A stretch of 33,513 bases of DNA from an uncultured Eubacteriales bacterium (GCA_949288185.1 CASEIZ010000004.1:1-33513), one strand, 5' to 3'. Counted from the stretch's first letter, positions 22,784 through 30,645 are shown. A program made the numbers and translations. Notes: a model not told the origin generated them from the sequence alone.

Positions 22784-23549
22784 ATGAAACCATTAGATTT
22801 CTTAATTACTTATTTAATAGAAGAAAGAAATGAGAAATTAGAAATAGAAAACTTATCTGAAGAAGAAAAGAAAAGACTTTTCCGTTCTTTATGTAATATA
22901 AGAGAACCTAAGGAAATTAGTAAAGAATTTTTGAATATACAGGATATGTATTTACAAGAAGAAATACAGGAAAAAGGAATTGCAGAAAATATAGAGGAAT
23001 CTAGAATAACAGATAATATTTATCTATGGAAAGGTGATATAACAACTCTTAAAATAGATGCGATTGTAAATGCTGGCAATTCACAAGGTTTAGGTTGTTT
23101 TATACCATGTCATAAATGTATTGATAATCGGTATTCATTCATATAGTGGAATACAGTTACGATTAGAATGTTATGAAAAAATGAAGGAAATCAAACAATT
23201 GGAAACAGGAAAAGTCTTTATGACAAAAGGATATAATCTACCTGCCAAATATATTATCCATACAGTGGGTCCTATTATCTATGAAGAAGTTACAGATAAG
23301 GAAAGAGAAGAACTAAGAAATTGTTATATTCATTCTTTACAACTTGCTAAAGAAAACAATATAAAGGAAATTGCATTTCCTTGTATTTCAACAGGAGAGT
23401 TTCGATTTCCAAAAGAAGAGGCTTGTCAAATTGCCATAAAAGCAGTAAAAGAATATTTAGCAAAAAATGAAAACTGGTTTAAAAAAGTTGTTTTTAATGT
23501 ATTTACAGAGGAAGATGATAGAATTTATGGACAAAATATATTAATATAG
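22784..23549 (+). pseudogene. Zinc-dependent macrodomain ADP-ribosyl hydrolase, frameshifted
   Basis: Two frames together give one full protein-ADP-ribose hydrolase. Frame 1 (ATG 22784, after AGGAG) covers the N-terminal extension (LDFLITYLIEE, LFRSLCNIREPKEISKEFLNIQD) and WKGDITTLKIDAIVNAGNSQGLGCFIPCHKCIDN, which includes the Zn-macro Cys/His cluster. At about 23129 one extra base (C in AATCGG) shifts the frame. Frame 2 continues HSYSGIQLRLECYEKM, GYNLPAKYIIHTVGPI and FPCISTGEFRFP to the stop at 23549. Removal of one base restores the family sequence. The enzyme would remove ADP-ribose placed by the SirTM partner downstream. It may be a real mutation or a sequencing error. Confidence 0.85.
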
Positions 23550-23643
23550 TGTGTAGAGTCCCACGAAAACTGCTTAAAATAAAATATAATATATAACTTC
23601 AAGAAAATAATGTATATGGATAAAAAAGAAAAGAGGAATAAAA

Positions 23644-24492
23644 TTGGAAGAATATAAGATTCGAATACAAAATGCCAAACAAGCAATTAAAAATGCTGAT
23701 TATATACTCATAGGAGCAGGTGATGGACTTTCAACAGCTGCTGGTTTAGAATATAATGGAGAAGGTTTTCAAAGAGATTATAAAGAATTTATTGAAAAAT
23801 ATCATTTTGAAGATTTGTATACAGCATCATTTTATCCATTTTCTTCACAAGAAGAAAAATGGGCGTTTTGGGCAAGGTTAATAAAATTAAATAGATTTGG
23901 AGAACCTTTAAAGTTATATCAAGAATTATTAGAATTTGTAAAAGATAAAAACTATTTTGTCATCACAACCAATGTAGATGGACAATTTGAAACAGCAGGA
24001 TTTGATAAAGAAAAAATATTTGCTGTTCAAGGAGATTATCGCTTTTTACAATGTGAAAATGCTTGTCACAATAAATTGTATGATAATCAAGAAATGGTAG
24101 AAGAATGGTTAAAACATACAAAGGATTGTAAAATACCAAGTCATTTAGTACCCAAATGTCCTGTTTGTGGTGGGAATATGGAAATGAATTTAAGAAAAGA
24201 TGGAAATTTCATTCAAGATGAAAATTGGTATAAACAAGCTCAGAAATATGACCAATTTTTGGAAAAGATAGAAGACAAAAATGTGGTATTATTAGAAATA
24301 GGTGTTGGATTTAACACACCAGGAATTATACGATTCCCATTTGAACAGATGACATATCAGCATTTAAGAACAACTTTAATTAGAATAAATAAAGATTATC
24401 CAATGGTTAGTCAAGAAATTCAAAATAAAGCAATTTCATTTGATGAAGATATTCATCAGATTATTGCAGAAGTAAAGGAGAAATCATTATGA
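23644..24492 (+). CDS. SirTM-type sirtuin ADP-ribosyltransferase
   Basis: 282 aa from TTG 23644 after AAGAGGAA. The Rossmann sirtuin core is clear: LIGAGDGLSTAAGL (22-35, NAD loop), ITTNVDGQFETAGF (107-120) with Asn110 and Asp112, and FAVQGDY with Gln129 where deacetylating sirtuins have His. That His-to-Gln change marks class M sirtuins (SirTM), which mono-ADP-ribosylate a lipoylated GcvH-like carrier instead of deacetylating. The zinc module includes Cys137/Cys141 and CPVC (172-175). The operon context (macrodomain before, DUF1848 overlapping by ATGA) fits. The usual GcvH-L and LplA2 partners are not in this window. Confidence 0.88.
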   Translation: MEEYKIRIQNAKQAIKNADYILIGAGDGLSTAAGLEYNGEGFQRDYKEFIEKYHFEDLYTASFYPFSSQEEKWAFWARLIKLNRFGEPLKLYQELLEFVKDKNYFVITTNVDGQFETAGFDKEKIFAVQGDYRFLQCENACHNKLYDNQEMVEEWLKHTKDCKIPSHLVPKCPVCGGNMEMNLRKDGNFIQDENWYKQAQKYDQFLEKIEDKNVVLLEIGVGFNTPGIIRFPFEQMTYQHLRTTLIRINKDYPMVSQEIQNKAISFDEDIHQIIAEVKEKSL

Positions 24493-25421
24493 TTATCAAT
24501 ACAGGGTGTAGAACAGATATACCAGCATTTTATGCAAAATGGCTTATGAATAGAATACGAGAAGGATATGTATTAGTGAGAAATCCATATAATCCTAATC
24601 AAGTAACCAAATACAATTTATCTCCAGAAGTTGTCGATTGTTTAGCATTTTGTACGAAAAATCCAGAGCCAATGCTTACCTATTTAGATGAACTAGATAA
24701 ATATAAACAATATTGGTTTGTAACCATTACCCCTTATGGAAAAGATATTGAACCAAATGTACCAGAAAAACAAAAAGTAATTGAAAGTTTAAAAAAAGTA
24801 TCAAATCATATTGGTGTAGATGCTATCGGGTGGAGATATGATCCTATATTTATAGGAAATGGATTTGATGTTAATAAACATATAGAGTGTTTTGAAAAAA
24901 TGGCAAAAGAATTAAAAGGCTATACACATAATTGTACCATTAGCTTTTTAGACTTATATGAAAAAGTAAAAAGAAATGCTCCAAACATAAAGCCACCAAC
25001 AAAAGAAGAGCAAATGGAAATTGCAAAAGCATTTGCTAGAATAGGAAAAGAAAACGATATGGTAATTCATGCTTGTTGTGAAAAAACATATTTATCACAA
25101 TATGGATTACAATGTAATGGTTGTATGAGTCAAGAGATTATTGAAAAAGCTATAAACAATACTTTACAACCACCAAAAAGAAAAAATTTAAGACAAGAGT
25201 GTAATTGCTTAATGGGGAATGACATAGGAGCATACAATACTTGTGGACATTTATGCAAATATTGTTATGCAAATGCCAATAAACAATTTGTGATAGAAAA
25301 TATGAAAAAACATGATGACAATTCTCCATTTTTAATAGGAAGAAGTGAGCCAGGAGATAAAATTACAGAAGCAAGACAGAAAAGTTGGAAGATAGCAAAT
25401 GAACAAATCAGTTTTATATAA
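24489..25421 (+). CDS. DUF1848 family protein with Cys-rich C-terminus
   Basis: 310 aa, overlapping the sirtuin stop by ATGA. The N-terminus (IINTGCRTDIPAFYAKWLMNRI, then GYVLVRNPYNPNQVTKYNL) and the middle (LTYLDELDKYKQYWFVTITPYG, IGWRYDPIFIG) are hallmarks of DUF1848. The C-terminus carries CNC (238-240) and CGHLCKYCYANAN with Cys252-x3-Cys256-x2-Cys259, a spacing that matches radical-SAM-type CxxxCxxC clusters. More cysteines lie at 196-197, 209 and 212. A barrel enzyme with an iron-sulfur cluster is plausible. Tight coupling to SirTM suggests a role in the same ADP-ribosylation or redox response; the reaction is unknown. Confidence 0.85.
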   Translation: MIINTGCRTDIPAFYAKWLMNRIREGYVLVRNPYNPNQVTKYNLSPEVVDCLAFCTKNPEPMLTYLDELDKYKQYWFVTITPYGKDIEPNVPEKQKVIESLKKVSNHIGVDAIGWRYDPIFIGNGFDVNKHIECFEKMAKELKGYTHNCTISFLDLYEKVKRNAPNIKPPTKEEQMEIAKAFARIGKENDMVIHACCEKTYLSQYGLQCNGCMSQEIIEKAINNTLQPPKRKNLRQECNCLMGNDIGAYNTCGHLCKYCYANANKQFVIENMKKHDDNSPFLIGRSEPGDKITEARQKSWKIANEQISFI

Positions 25422-25455
25422 AACCAGAATAAAAATAAAATATAAGAAAATATTA

Positions 25456-25512
25456 AGAGAATTATTTTATATGTATAGTGTAGAATAATTCTCTTTTTTA
25501 TGATAGTATAAT
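25456..25512 (+). terminator. Terminator with abutting -10 box, module 2
   Basis: AGAGAATTATT (25456-25466) pairs with 25484-25494, then T-run, then TATAAT at 25507-25512. It ends the sirtuin operon and probably starts the 25551 hydrolase. Confidence 0.7.
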
Positions 25513-25550
25513 GACAAATATTAATTTGGTAATTTGTAGAGGAGATTAGA

Positions 25551-26204
25551 ATGTATATTAATGTAAATAATGTGAATTTATATTATGAAATCTATGGGAA
25601 TGGAATGCCAATTATATTAGTACATGGAAATGGTGAAACACATCAAATATTTGATGTGCTAATAAATAAGCTAAAAGATAATTATAAAGTATATGCTATT
25701 GACAGTAGATGTCACGGAAAGAGTGAAAAAACAGAAAAAATATCATATAATTTGATGGCTGAAGACATGATTGAGTTTATAAAAAAATTGAAAATAAATA
25801 AACCTATATTTTATGGATTTAGTGATGGTGGTATAATAGGATTATTAATTGCAATAAAAGAGCCAAAATTATTATCTAAACTAATCATAAGTGGAGCTAA
25901 TTTAAATCCAAATGAAGTGCCTAAATCTATGCTTATATTAGCAAAAATAGTTTATTTTTTTACTAGAAATAAGATACTAAAAATGATGATACAAGAACCT
26001 AATATAACAATACAAGACCTAGGAAAAATAGAAATTCCTACTTATGTTTTAGCAGGAGAAAAAGATATTATAAAAGAAGAGCATACTAGATTAATTGCAG
26101 ATAATATAAAAAATAGTACATTAGAAATAGTACCTAAAGAAAATCATAGTAGTTATATAGTGCATAGTGAAAAGATATACAATATAATAAAAAAGTATAT
26201 ATAA
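25551..26204 (+). CDS. Alpha/beta hydrolase
   Basis: 217 aa from ATG 25551 after GAGGAG. The fold elements are in order: an N-terminal hairpin (NVNLYYEIYGNG), the oxyanion HGNGE (25-29), YAIDSRCHGKSEK, the nucleophile elbow GFSDGG (Ser91), the acid in LAGEKD (Asp172), and His199 in ENHSSY, giving a full triad. The Ser-Asp spacing is shorter than in typical family members, and the cap domain is small. It resembles pimeloyl-carrier or proline-iminopeptidase-like hydrolases only in the general sense; no substrate can be assigned. Promoter module 2 lies 38 bases upstream. Confidence 0.87.
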   Translation: MYINVNNVNLYYEIYGNGMPIILVHGNGETHQIFDVLINKLKDNYKVYAIDSRCHGKSEKTEKISYNLMAEDMIEFIKKLKINKPIFYGFSDGGIIGLLIAIKEPKLLSKLIISGANLNPNEVPKSMLILAKIVYFFTRNKILKMMIQEPNITIQDLGKIEIPTYVLAGEKDIIKEEHTRLIADNIKNSTLEIVPKENHSSYIVHSEKIYNIIKKYI

Positions 26205-26251
26205 AAGAAGAAAATTAAATTACAATTTGTAATAGGTTAGGAGGTGGAAAA

Positions 26252-26407
26252 ATGTATAAAACAGTTGTTATAGAGTATTCACCAAAAGCAGACAATATGG
26301 CTCAGAAAGTAGAAGAAAAAGCAAATGAAATGTTACAAGATGGATATGAATTAGTTACCATGTCAATTACAGGAACAGCAAAAGCAATTCTAGTATTTAA
26401 AAAATAA
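26252..26407 (+). CDS. Small DUF4177-like protein (51 aa)
   Basis: ATG 26252 follows AGGAGGTGG. Strand (KTVVIEYS), helix (NMAQKVEEKANEMLQDGYEL), strand (LVTMSITGTAK), strand (AILVFKK) reproduces the compact beta-alpha-beta-beta pattern and the DGYELV turn of DUF4177 proteins. It is cytoplasmic. Function is unknown for the family. It lies 47 bases after the hydrolase and 22 before the flavodoxin-like gene, with strong ribosome sites and no terminator between, so the three are probably one transcript. Confidence 0.65.
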   Translation: MYKTVVIEYSPKADNMAQKVEEKANEMLQDGYELVTMSITGTAKAILVFKK

Positions 26408-26429
26408 ATATAAAAATACGGAGGTTGTT

Positions 26430-26957
26430 ATGAGTAATATTATAATATATGGCTCTCATTATGGAACAACAAAACAATATGCAAAAGAACTTTCAAGAAG
26501 AACTAATATAGAAGCAATTTCTTTTGAAAATGTGAAAGAAATAAATAATTATGATAAGATTATTTATTTAGGCGGATTGTATGCAGGTGGAGTATTAGGA
26601 ATGACTAAAACACTAAAAAAATTAAATAAGATATCAAACAAAACAATTATATTGGTTACAATTGGATTGTCAGATCCTACAGATGAAAAAAATATAAATA
26701 ATATAAGGAATAACATAAAAAGTCAAATACAAAAGGAAATTTTTGAAAAAGCAAAAATATTTCATTTAAGAGGTGGAATTGATTATTCAAAATTAAATTT
26801 TGTTCACAAAACTATGATGAAATTGCTTTATAATGCAGTTAAAAATGTACCAAATGAAACGCAAACAGCGGAAAATAGAGCAATGATAGAAACTTATAAT
26901 AAAAAAGTGGATTTTATTGATTTTTCTGGTTTAGATAAAATAATTAATGAAATATAA
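26430..26957 (+). CDS. Flavodoxin-domain protein
   Basis: 175 aa from ATG 26430 after GGAGG. The N-terminal strand and FMN phosphate loop read IIIYGSHYGTTKQYAKEL (3-20). The second strand/loop is YDKIIYLGGLYAGGVLGM (about 42-60). ILVTIGLSDPTD and FHLRGGIDYSKL complete the flavodoxin fold. The fold and the GG..YAG loop resemble HemG/flavodoxin_5-type proteins that act as small electron carriers or protoporphyrinogen oxidases, but no heme genes are nearby. The catalytic role is left open. It is probably co-transcribed with the two genes before it. Confidence 0.82.
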   Translation: MSNIIIYGSHYGTTKQYAKELSRRTNIEAISFENVKEINNYDKIIYLGGLYAGGVLGMTKTLKKLNKISNKTIILVTIGLSDPTDEKNINNIRNNIKSQIQKEIFEKAKIFHLRGGIDYSKLNFVHKTMMKLLYNAVKNVPNETQTAENRAMIETYNKKVDFIDFSGLDKIINEI

Positions 26958-27086
26958 AAGTGAAAGTAAATTACAATAGCTAGGACGGATAATCATTGAA
27001 AATTCTCTTCTCTTTATACTATAATTCTTATAAAAAAATAGCAATTTGTCTTGGAAGTTAAAATATATTTATAAATTTAATGAAAT

Positions 27087-27116
27087 TTGTAGACAAAATA
27101 AAAAGAATATTATAGA
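27087..27116 (+). promoter_or_regulatory. Promoter of the copy 2 peptide mRNA
   Basis: TTGTAG (27087-27092) and TATAGA (27111-27116), spacer 18; weaker than the antisense promoter. The predicted start, near 27123, is at the terminal repeat, as in copy 1. Confidence 0.5.
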
Positions 27117-27199
27117 ATAAGTAGCATAGGAAATGATAGTTAGCAGATGTGGTTTTGCCACCAATTTTACGATTCTTCGTAGGAAGGGTGGTGATGTTT

Positions 27200-27313
27200 A
27201 TGGTTAAAGTAATACTATTTTTAATAATAGCATTAATGTTATCTTTAACATTAAACGTTGCCTTGACAGCAGTTCTATACAAGAACTGGGTTGATAAGCA
27301 ACTACATAAATAA
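27200..27313 (+). CDS. 37-aa hydrophobic peptide, possible type I toxin, copy 2
   Basis: ATG 27200 behind GGTGGTG; same length as copy 1. A membrane segment (about 4-27) contains LFLI, ALM, S, NVAL and LY at positions matching copy 1, followed by KNWVDKQ and a basic end. Upstream, CCACC (27158-27162) can pair with GGTGG (27187-27191) across the ribosome site, as in copy 1, despite different intervening sequence. This covarying block on translation supports a regulated toxic or membrane-active peptide. Conservation is seen; toxicity is inferred. Confidence 0.75.
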   Translation: MVKVILFLIIALMLSLTLNVALTAVLYKNWVDKQLHK

Positions 27314-27359
27314 AAAAAGCTCACATCTGTAACTTTGGCGAGTTAGGTGTGAGTTTTTT
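27313..27359. terminator. Bidirectional terminator in peptide locus 2
   Basis: Stem GCTCACA/TGTGAGT with an A-run before and a T-run after, so it can stop both the peptide mRNA and the opposing antisense RNA. Confidence 0.85.
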
Positions 27360-27404
27360 ACAACTAAATTCGGCAAAACCACGTTTGTGGAATTGTCATT
27401 TCCT
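27313..27404 (-). ncRNA. Putative antisense RNA of peptide locus 2
   Basis: From the promoter at 27411-27440, an RNA of about 92 nt would start at the right terminal repeat, contain a CCAC/GTGG hairpin, and end at the shared terminator with a run of U. Size and layout match the candidate in copy 1. Confidence 0.55.
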
Positions 27405-27410
27405 ATATTT

Positions 27411-27440
27411 ATTATAATATATGTATAAATAAAAAGTCAA
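27411..27440 (-). promoter_or_regulatory. Antisense promoter of peptide locus 2
   Basis: On the minus strand, TTGACT (27435-27440), spacer 18, TATAAT (27411-27416). It lies 4 bp outside the terminal repeat, the same distance as in copy 1. Confidence 0.75.
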
Positions 27441-27457
27441 GAAAAATAGGGGGATTT

Positions 27458-28123
27458 ATGAAAAAGGGGTTAAAAATATGTTTTAGTATCATAGGAGTAA
27501 TAGTAATTTTAGGAATCGTGTTTTTTGCAGTAGATTATAATAGAGTACAAAAACAGGAAAAACCCATATTTTGTATAAAAAATCCAGCAGGAATTATGAA
27601 TGATGGAGGAACAATAGAATATTTTGGACTTGGATATAAAGTTATAGATTTCAATACATTAGCAGGATTTGATGATATTAAAATTGGTACATGGTTTATG
27701 GATTATAATGACTTTGAGGAAGAAAGGAAAGCATATGAAAAAATATTTGAGGAAAATTTGCAAGCGAATGAAGAATTTAACCGTAGCCCAGAAAAGGTTA
27801 CAATAGAAGTCGACAATACCACAGTAAGTCCGGAAAATGTTTCAATCATAATTACAGATAATAATGAAGAACCTTATGGTTGGGGCGTAGAGTTTAGAGT
27901 TCAGAAAAAAGTTAATGAAGAATGGGAAGATTTACAATATGTATCTGATGATTTGGCTTGGATTGATATAGCTTACGAAGTAAATGAAGATAATCAATTA
28001 ACACAAAAATTAGATATAGAACAGTATTATGGAAAATTATCTAATGGAATCTATAGAATAGTAAAACCAGTATATGATAATGGATATATGGATATATATT
28101 CAAATGAATTTGAAATTAAATAA
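27458..28123 (+). CDS. Membrane-anchored Ig-like (Big_14-type) protein
   Basis: 221 aa from ATG 27458 behind TAGGGGG. An uncleaved-looking signal anchor (about 6-26, KICFSIIGVIVILGIVFFA) leads to an external region. The N-terminal part (KPIFCIKNPAGIMNDGGTIEYFGLGYKVIDF) resembles the conserved segment found in many clostridial exported proteins. The C-terminal half (VTIEVDNTTVSPENVSIIITDNN, PYGWGVEFRVQKKVNEEW, LDIEQYYGKLSNGIYRIVKPVY) matches the bacterial Ig-like Big_14 pattern. Function is unknown; surface sensing or binding is likely. A terminator follows at 28148. Confidence 0.8.
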   Translation: MKKGLKICFSIIGVIVILGIVFFAVDYNRVQKQEKPIFCIKNPAGIMNDGGTIEYFGLGYKVIDFNTLAGFDDIKIGTWFMDYNDFEEERKAYEKIFEENLQANEEFNRSPEKVTIEVDNTTVSPENVSIIITDNNEEPYGWGVEFRVQKKVNEEWEDLQYVSDDLAWIDIAYEVNEDNQLTQKLDIEQYYGKLSNGIYRIVKPVYDNGYMDIYSNEFEIK

Positions 28124-28147
28124 TAGCAACGAATAATTATATAATAG

Positions 28148-28182
28148 AAAAAGATTTGTTTGAAATATGACAAATCTTTTTT
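28148..28182 (+). terminator. Terminator after the Ig-like protein gene
   Basis: AAAAAGATTTGT pairs with ACAAATCTTTTT, then T. Confidence 0.9.
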
Positions 28183-28295
28183 CTTAAAATTTACAATATC
28201 ATTTGACTTTTTTTCATATCTATATTAATCTATTATAGGCAAGAAAAAATACAAATAAAATAGAAAAGTAAGAAAAATACGGAGGAAATAAAGAT

Positions 28296-29999
28296 ATGGC
28301 AAAAAATATGTTAGAAGTGACAGATTTAAAAGATATGTTAAATAAGACAAGAGAATTATATGGAGACAAACCAGGATATAAAATAAAAATAGGAAAAGGA
28401 CAATATAAAACATATACACATAATGGAATAAGAGATATGATAAACTATTTAGGAACAGCACTAATTAGTTTAGGTTTAAAGGGAAAAAGAATTGGTGTTA
28501 TTGGAGAAAATAGATATGAATGGGAACTTGCCTATTTATCAGTTGTATGTGGTGTAGGAATTGTCGTTCCAATGGATAAATCATTACCAGCAAATGAATT
28601 AGAAGAAGTCATAGAGCGTTCAGAAGTAGAAGCCATCTTTTATTCTAAAAAATATGAAGAAACTATCAAAAAAATAAAATATAGTGAGAAAAACAAGTTA
28701 AAACATTTAATTTCTATGGATACAGATATTCACGATGAAGGGATATATTCTGAAAAAGAATTAATAGAAAAAGGAAAAGAATTATTAGATAGTGGAAATA
28801 GAGAATATATTAATGCAAAAATTAATCCAGAAGAAATGCGTATTATGTTATTTACATCAGGAACCACATCAAAATCAAAAGTAGTTGCACTTTCACATAA
28901 GAATTTAATTTCAAATGTAATGGATTATGCATCTGTTGTAGATGTAAATTCAGATGATAGAATCTTATCATTCTTACCACTACATCATGTATATGAATGC
29001 ACAGTGGGTATGTTAGTTTCATTATATGTAGGTGCAGAAAGAGCTTTTTGTGATGGTATTAGACATATTGTAGAAAATTTAAATGAATATAAAATAACAT
29101 ATGCAGCATTTGTTCCTGCCATATATGAATTAATGTATAAAAATATATGGAAGATGATAGAGAAAAAAGGAAAAGTAGAAGAAACAAAAGAATTGATGCA
29201 AGAATATAAAGATAAATCTATGCAAGAGAAAAAAGAAGTGTTTAAAGAAATTCATGATATGTATGGAGGATGTATCAAGTTATTTATTACTGGAGCTGCA
29301 GCACTAGACAAAGAAGTTATTGAAACATTCAGAAATTGGGGAATTAATTTATGCCAAGCCTATGGATTAACAGAAACATCTCCAATCATTGGAATAGAAA
29401 CAAATGAACATCATAGAGTAGGGTCTATTGGAAGACCAATTCCACATGTTCAAGCAAGAATTGATGAGGCAGACGATGATGGTGTAGGAGAACTAGTTGT
29501 AAAAGGGCCAAATGTTATGTTAGGATATTATAATAATAAAAAAGCAACAGACAGTGTAATGGAAGATGGATGGTTCCATACAGGAGATTTGGCAAGAATT
29601 GATGAAGATGGTTACATATTTATCTGTGGAAGAAAGAAAAGTGTCATTGTTTTAAAAAATGGTAAAAATATATACCCAGAAGAAATGGAAGGATTGGTTA
29701 ATAAAATTGAAGGGGTAAAAGAATCTTTTATCTTTGGAAAACAACAAACAGATGATAAAGATAATATTAAAATACATGTAAAAATTATATTTGATAAAGA
29801 AATTATGAAAGAAGCATATAAGGTAGAAAAAGAAGAAGATATTTATAGAGTATTAACTGAAAAAATAAAAGAAGTAAATAGTGTTATGCCAAAGTATAAA
29901 GCAATAAGAGGAATTATTGTTTCAGAGGAACCATTAATTAAAACAACAACTGGTAAAATCAAAAGACAAGCAAATCTAGAGTTAATAGAAGAGGAATAG
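28296..29999 (+). CDS. AMP-forming acyl-CoA synthetase
   Basis: 567 aa from ATG 28296 after GGAGG. It activates a fatty or other carboxylic acid with ATP and CoA. Adenylate-forming motifs are all visible: the phosphate loop LFTSGTTSKSKVVALSH (about 185-201), LPLHHVYE, the ITGAAALDKE strand, YGLTETSP, the GWFHTGDLARIDEDGYIFICGRKK hinge, and a C-terminal Lys in TTTGKIKRQ. The organisation follows long-chain acyl-CoA synthetases (FadD-like), and the VKGPNVMLGYYN motif is canonical, but chain length cannot be told from sequence. It stands alone between terminators at 28148 and 30010. Membrane association is expected for the class. Confidence 0.92.
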   Translation: MAKNMLEVTDLKDMLNKTRELYGDKPGYKIKIGKGQYKTYTHNGIRDMINYLGTALISLGLKGKRIGVIGENRYEWELAYLSVVCGVGIVVPMDKSLPANELEEVIERSEVEAIFYSKKYEETIKKIKYSEKNKLKHLISMDTDIHDEGIYSEKELIEKGKELLDSGNREYINAKINPEEMRIMLFTSGTTSKSKVVALSHKNLISNVMDYASVVDVNSDDRILSFLPLHHVYECTVGMLVSLYVGAERAFCDGIRHIVENLNEYKITYAAFVPAIYELMYKNIWKMIEKKGKVEETKELMQEYKDKSMQEKKEVFKEIHDMYGGCIKLFITGAAALDKEVIETFRNWGINLCQAYGLTETSPIIGIETNEHHRVGSIGRPIPHVQARIDEADDDGVGELVVKGPNVMLGYYNNKKATDSVMEDGWFHTGDLARIDEDGYIFICGRKKSVIVLKNGKNIYPEEMEGLVNKIEGVKESFIFGKQQTDDKDNIKIHVKIIFDKEIMKEAYKVEKEEDIYRVLTEKIKEVNSVMPKYKAIRGIIVSEEPLIKTTTGKIKRQANLELIEEE

Positions 30000-30009
30000 A
30001 TAACAAAGG

Positions 30010-30040
30010 GAGAATTATTAAAAACGATAATTCTCTTTTT
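30010..30040 (+). terminator. Terminator of the acyl-CoA synthetase gene
   Basis: GAGAATTAT pairs with ATAATTCTC, then five T. The stem is related to the terminator-promoter modules but has no abutting -10. Confidence 0.85.
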
Positions 30041-30084
30041 ATTTGATAAAAATAACAATATATAGAAGAAAATAAAAAAATGTA

Positions 30085-30124
30085 TTGACATATTGTTATA
30101 AAGTGTTATTATTACACTATAACA
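30085..30124 (+). promoter_or_regulatory. Promoter overlapped by a GntR/YtrA-type operator
   Basis: TTGACA (30085-30090) and TATTAT (30107-30112). The inverted repeat TGTTATA-AAGTGT ... ACAC-TATAACA (30094-30124) covers the spacer and -10, as in promoters of YtrA-subfamily GntR repressor/ABC transporter operons. No repressor gene remains next to it. Confidence 0.65.
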
Positions 30125-30162
30125 GACAATAACAGTAAGGAGAAGAAATAGTTGCAAATGTT

Positions 30163-30516
30163 ATGAACTATATTAGACCTGAAAATATCATAAATATTGA
30201 TTATGAAAGTTTAATTACCACAACAATAGGTGGAATGTTTGGAATTTCTTTAATACAAGCCATACAAATTCCAAGTATATTCAAATGGGGAGCAGAAAAA
30301 GGAAGAATTCAAATGTTTATATTATTATTTATCATCATAGTAATAGCAGCAGGAGCGGGTTTCCTAATCATGAAATCTAATCTTAATATCAATATGGAAA
30401 TGCTAGAAAATTTTATAAATCAATTTGGATTAGTATTATTGGTAGCTTTGATGATTGTTATGTATAGTATATCTTATGTGATATCATACAAAATATATAA
30501 AAATAAAGAAGAATAG
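30163..30516 (+). pseudogene. C-terminal fragment of an ABC-2 type transporter permease
   Basis: 117 aa with three membrane helices (about 20-36, 48-70, 91-112). IQIPSIFKWGAEKGRIQMFILL is the conserved loop and helix found near the end of ABC-2 permeases that work with YtrA-regulated ATPases; such permeases have about 200-250 aa. The usual first helices are missing. Just upstream are a GntR-type promoter/operator and AAGGAG followed by TTGCAAAT, which looks like the first codons of a YtrA-type repressor (MQI-). I infer that one deletion removed the repressor, ATPase and front of the permease. ATG 30163 lacks a good ribosome site. Confidence 0.6.
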
Positions 30517-30557
30517 ATTTTTATATATTATGAAGCAGGAGAAAACAATTACTTAAA

Positions 30558-30614
30558 AGAAAATTATTTTATACAAATACAAGTATAGAATAATTTTCTT
30601 TTTTGTATTATAAT
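30558..30614 (+). terminator. Terminator with abutting -10 box, module 3
   Basis: AGAAAATTATT (30558-30568) pairs with 30589-30599, T-run, then TATAAT (30609-30614) with TAGAAT 17 bp upstream. It is the closest match to module 1 and probably starts the XRE gene. Confidence 0.7.
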
Positions 30615-30645
30615 CATAACAAGAAATAGTAATTTATGTTACTCT

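Larger units (their letters stand above)
27126..27406 (+). repeat. 281-bp inverted-repeat-bounded small-peptide locus, copy 2
   Basis: Ends ATAGGAAATGA (27126-27136) and its complement (27396-27406). An inner inverted pair, TGTGGTTTTGCC near 27149-27160, recurs on the other side as GGCAAAACCAC. It contains the peptide ORF and a terminator, with promoters outside both ends facing in. The orientation is opposite to copy 1 and the loci are about 25 kb apart. Confidence 0.75.

Noticed and set aside
3205..24492. A single NAD operon (isochorismatase-like, pncB, SirTM)
   Set aside because: The three genes are 3-16 kb apart with terminators between them; only a loose metabolic connection can be claimed.
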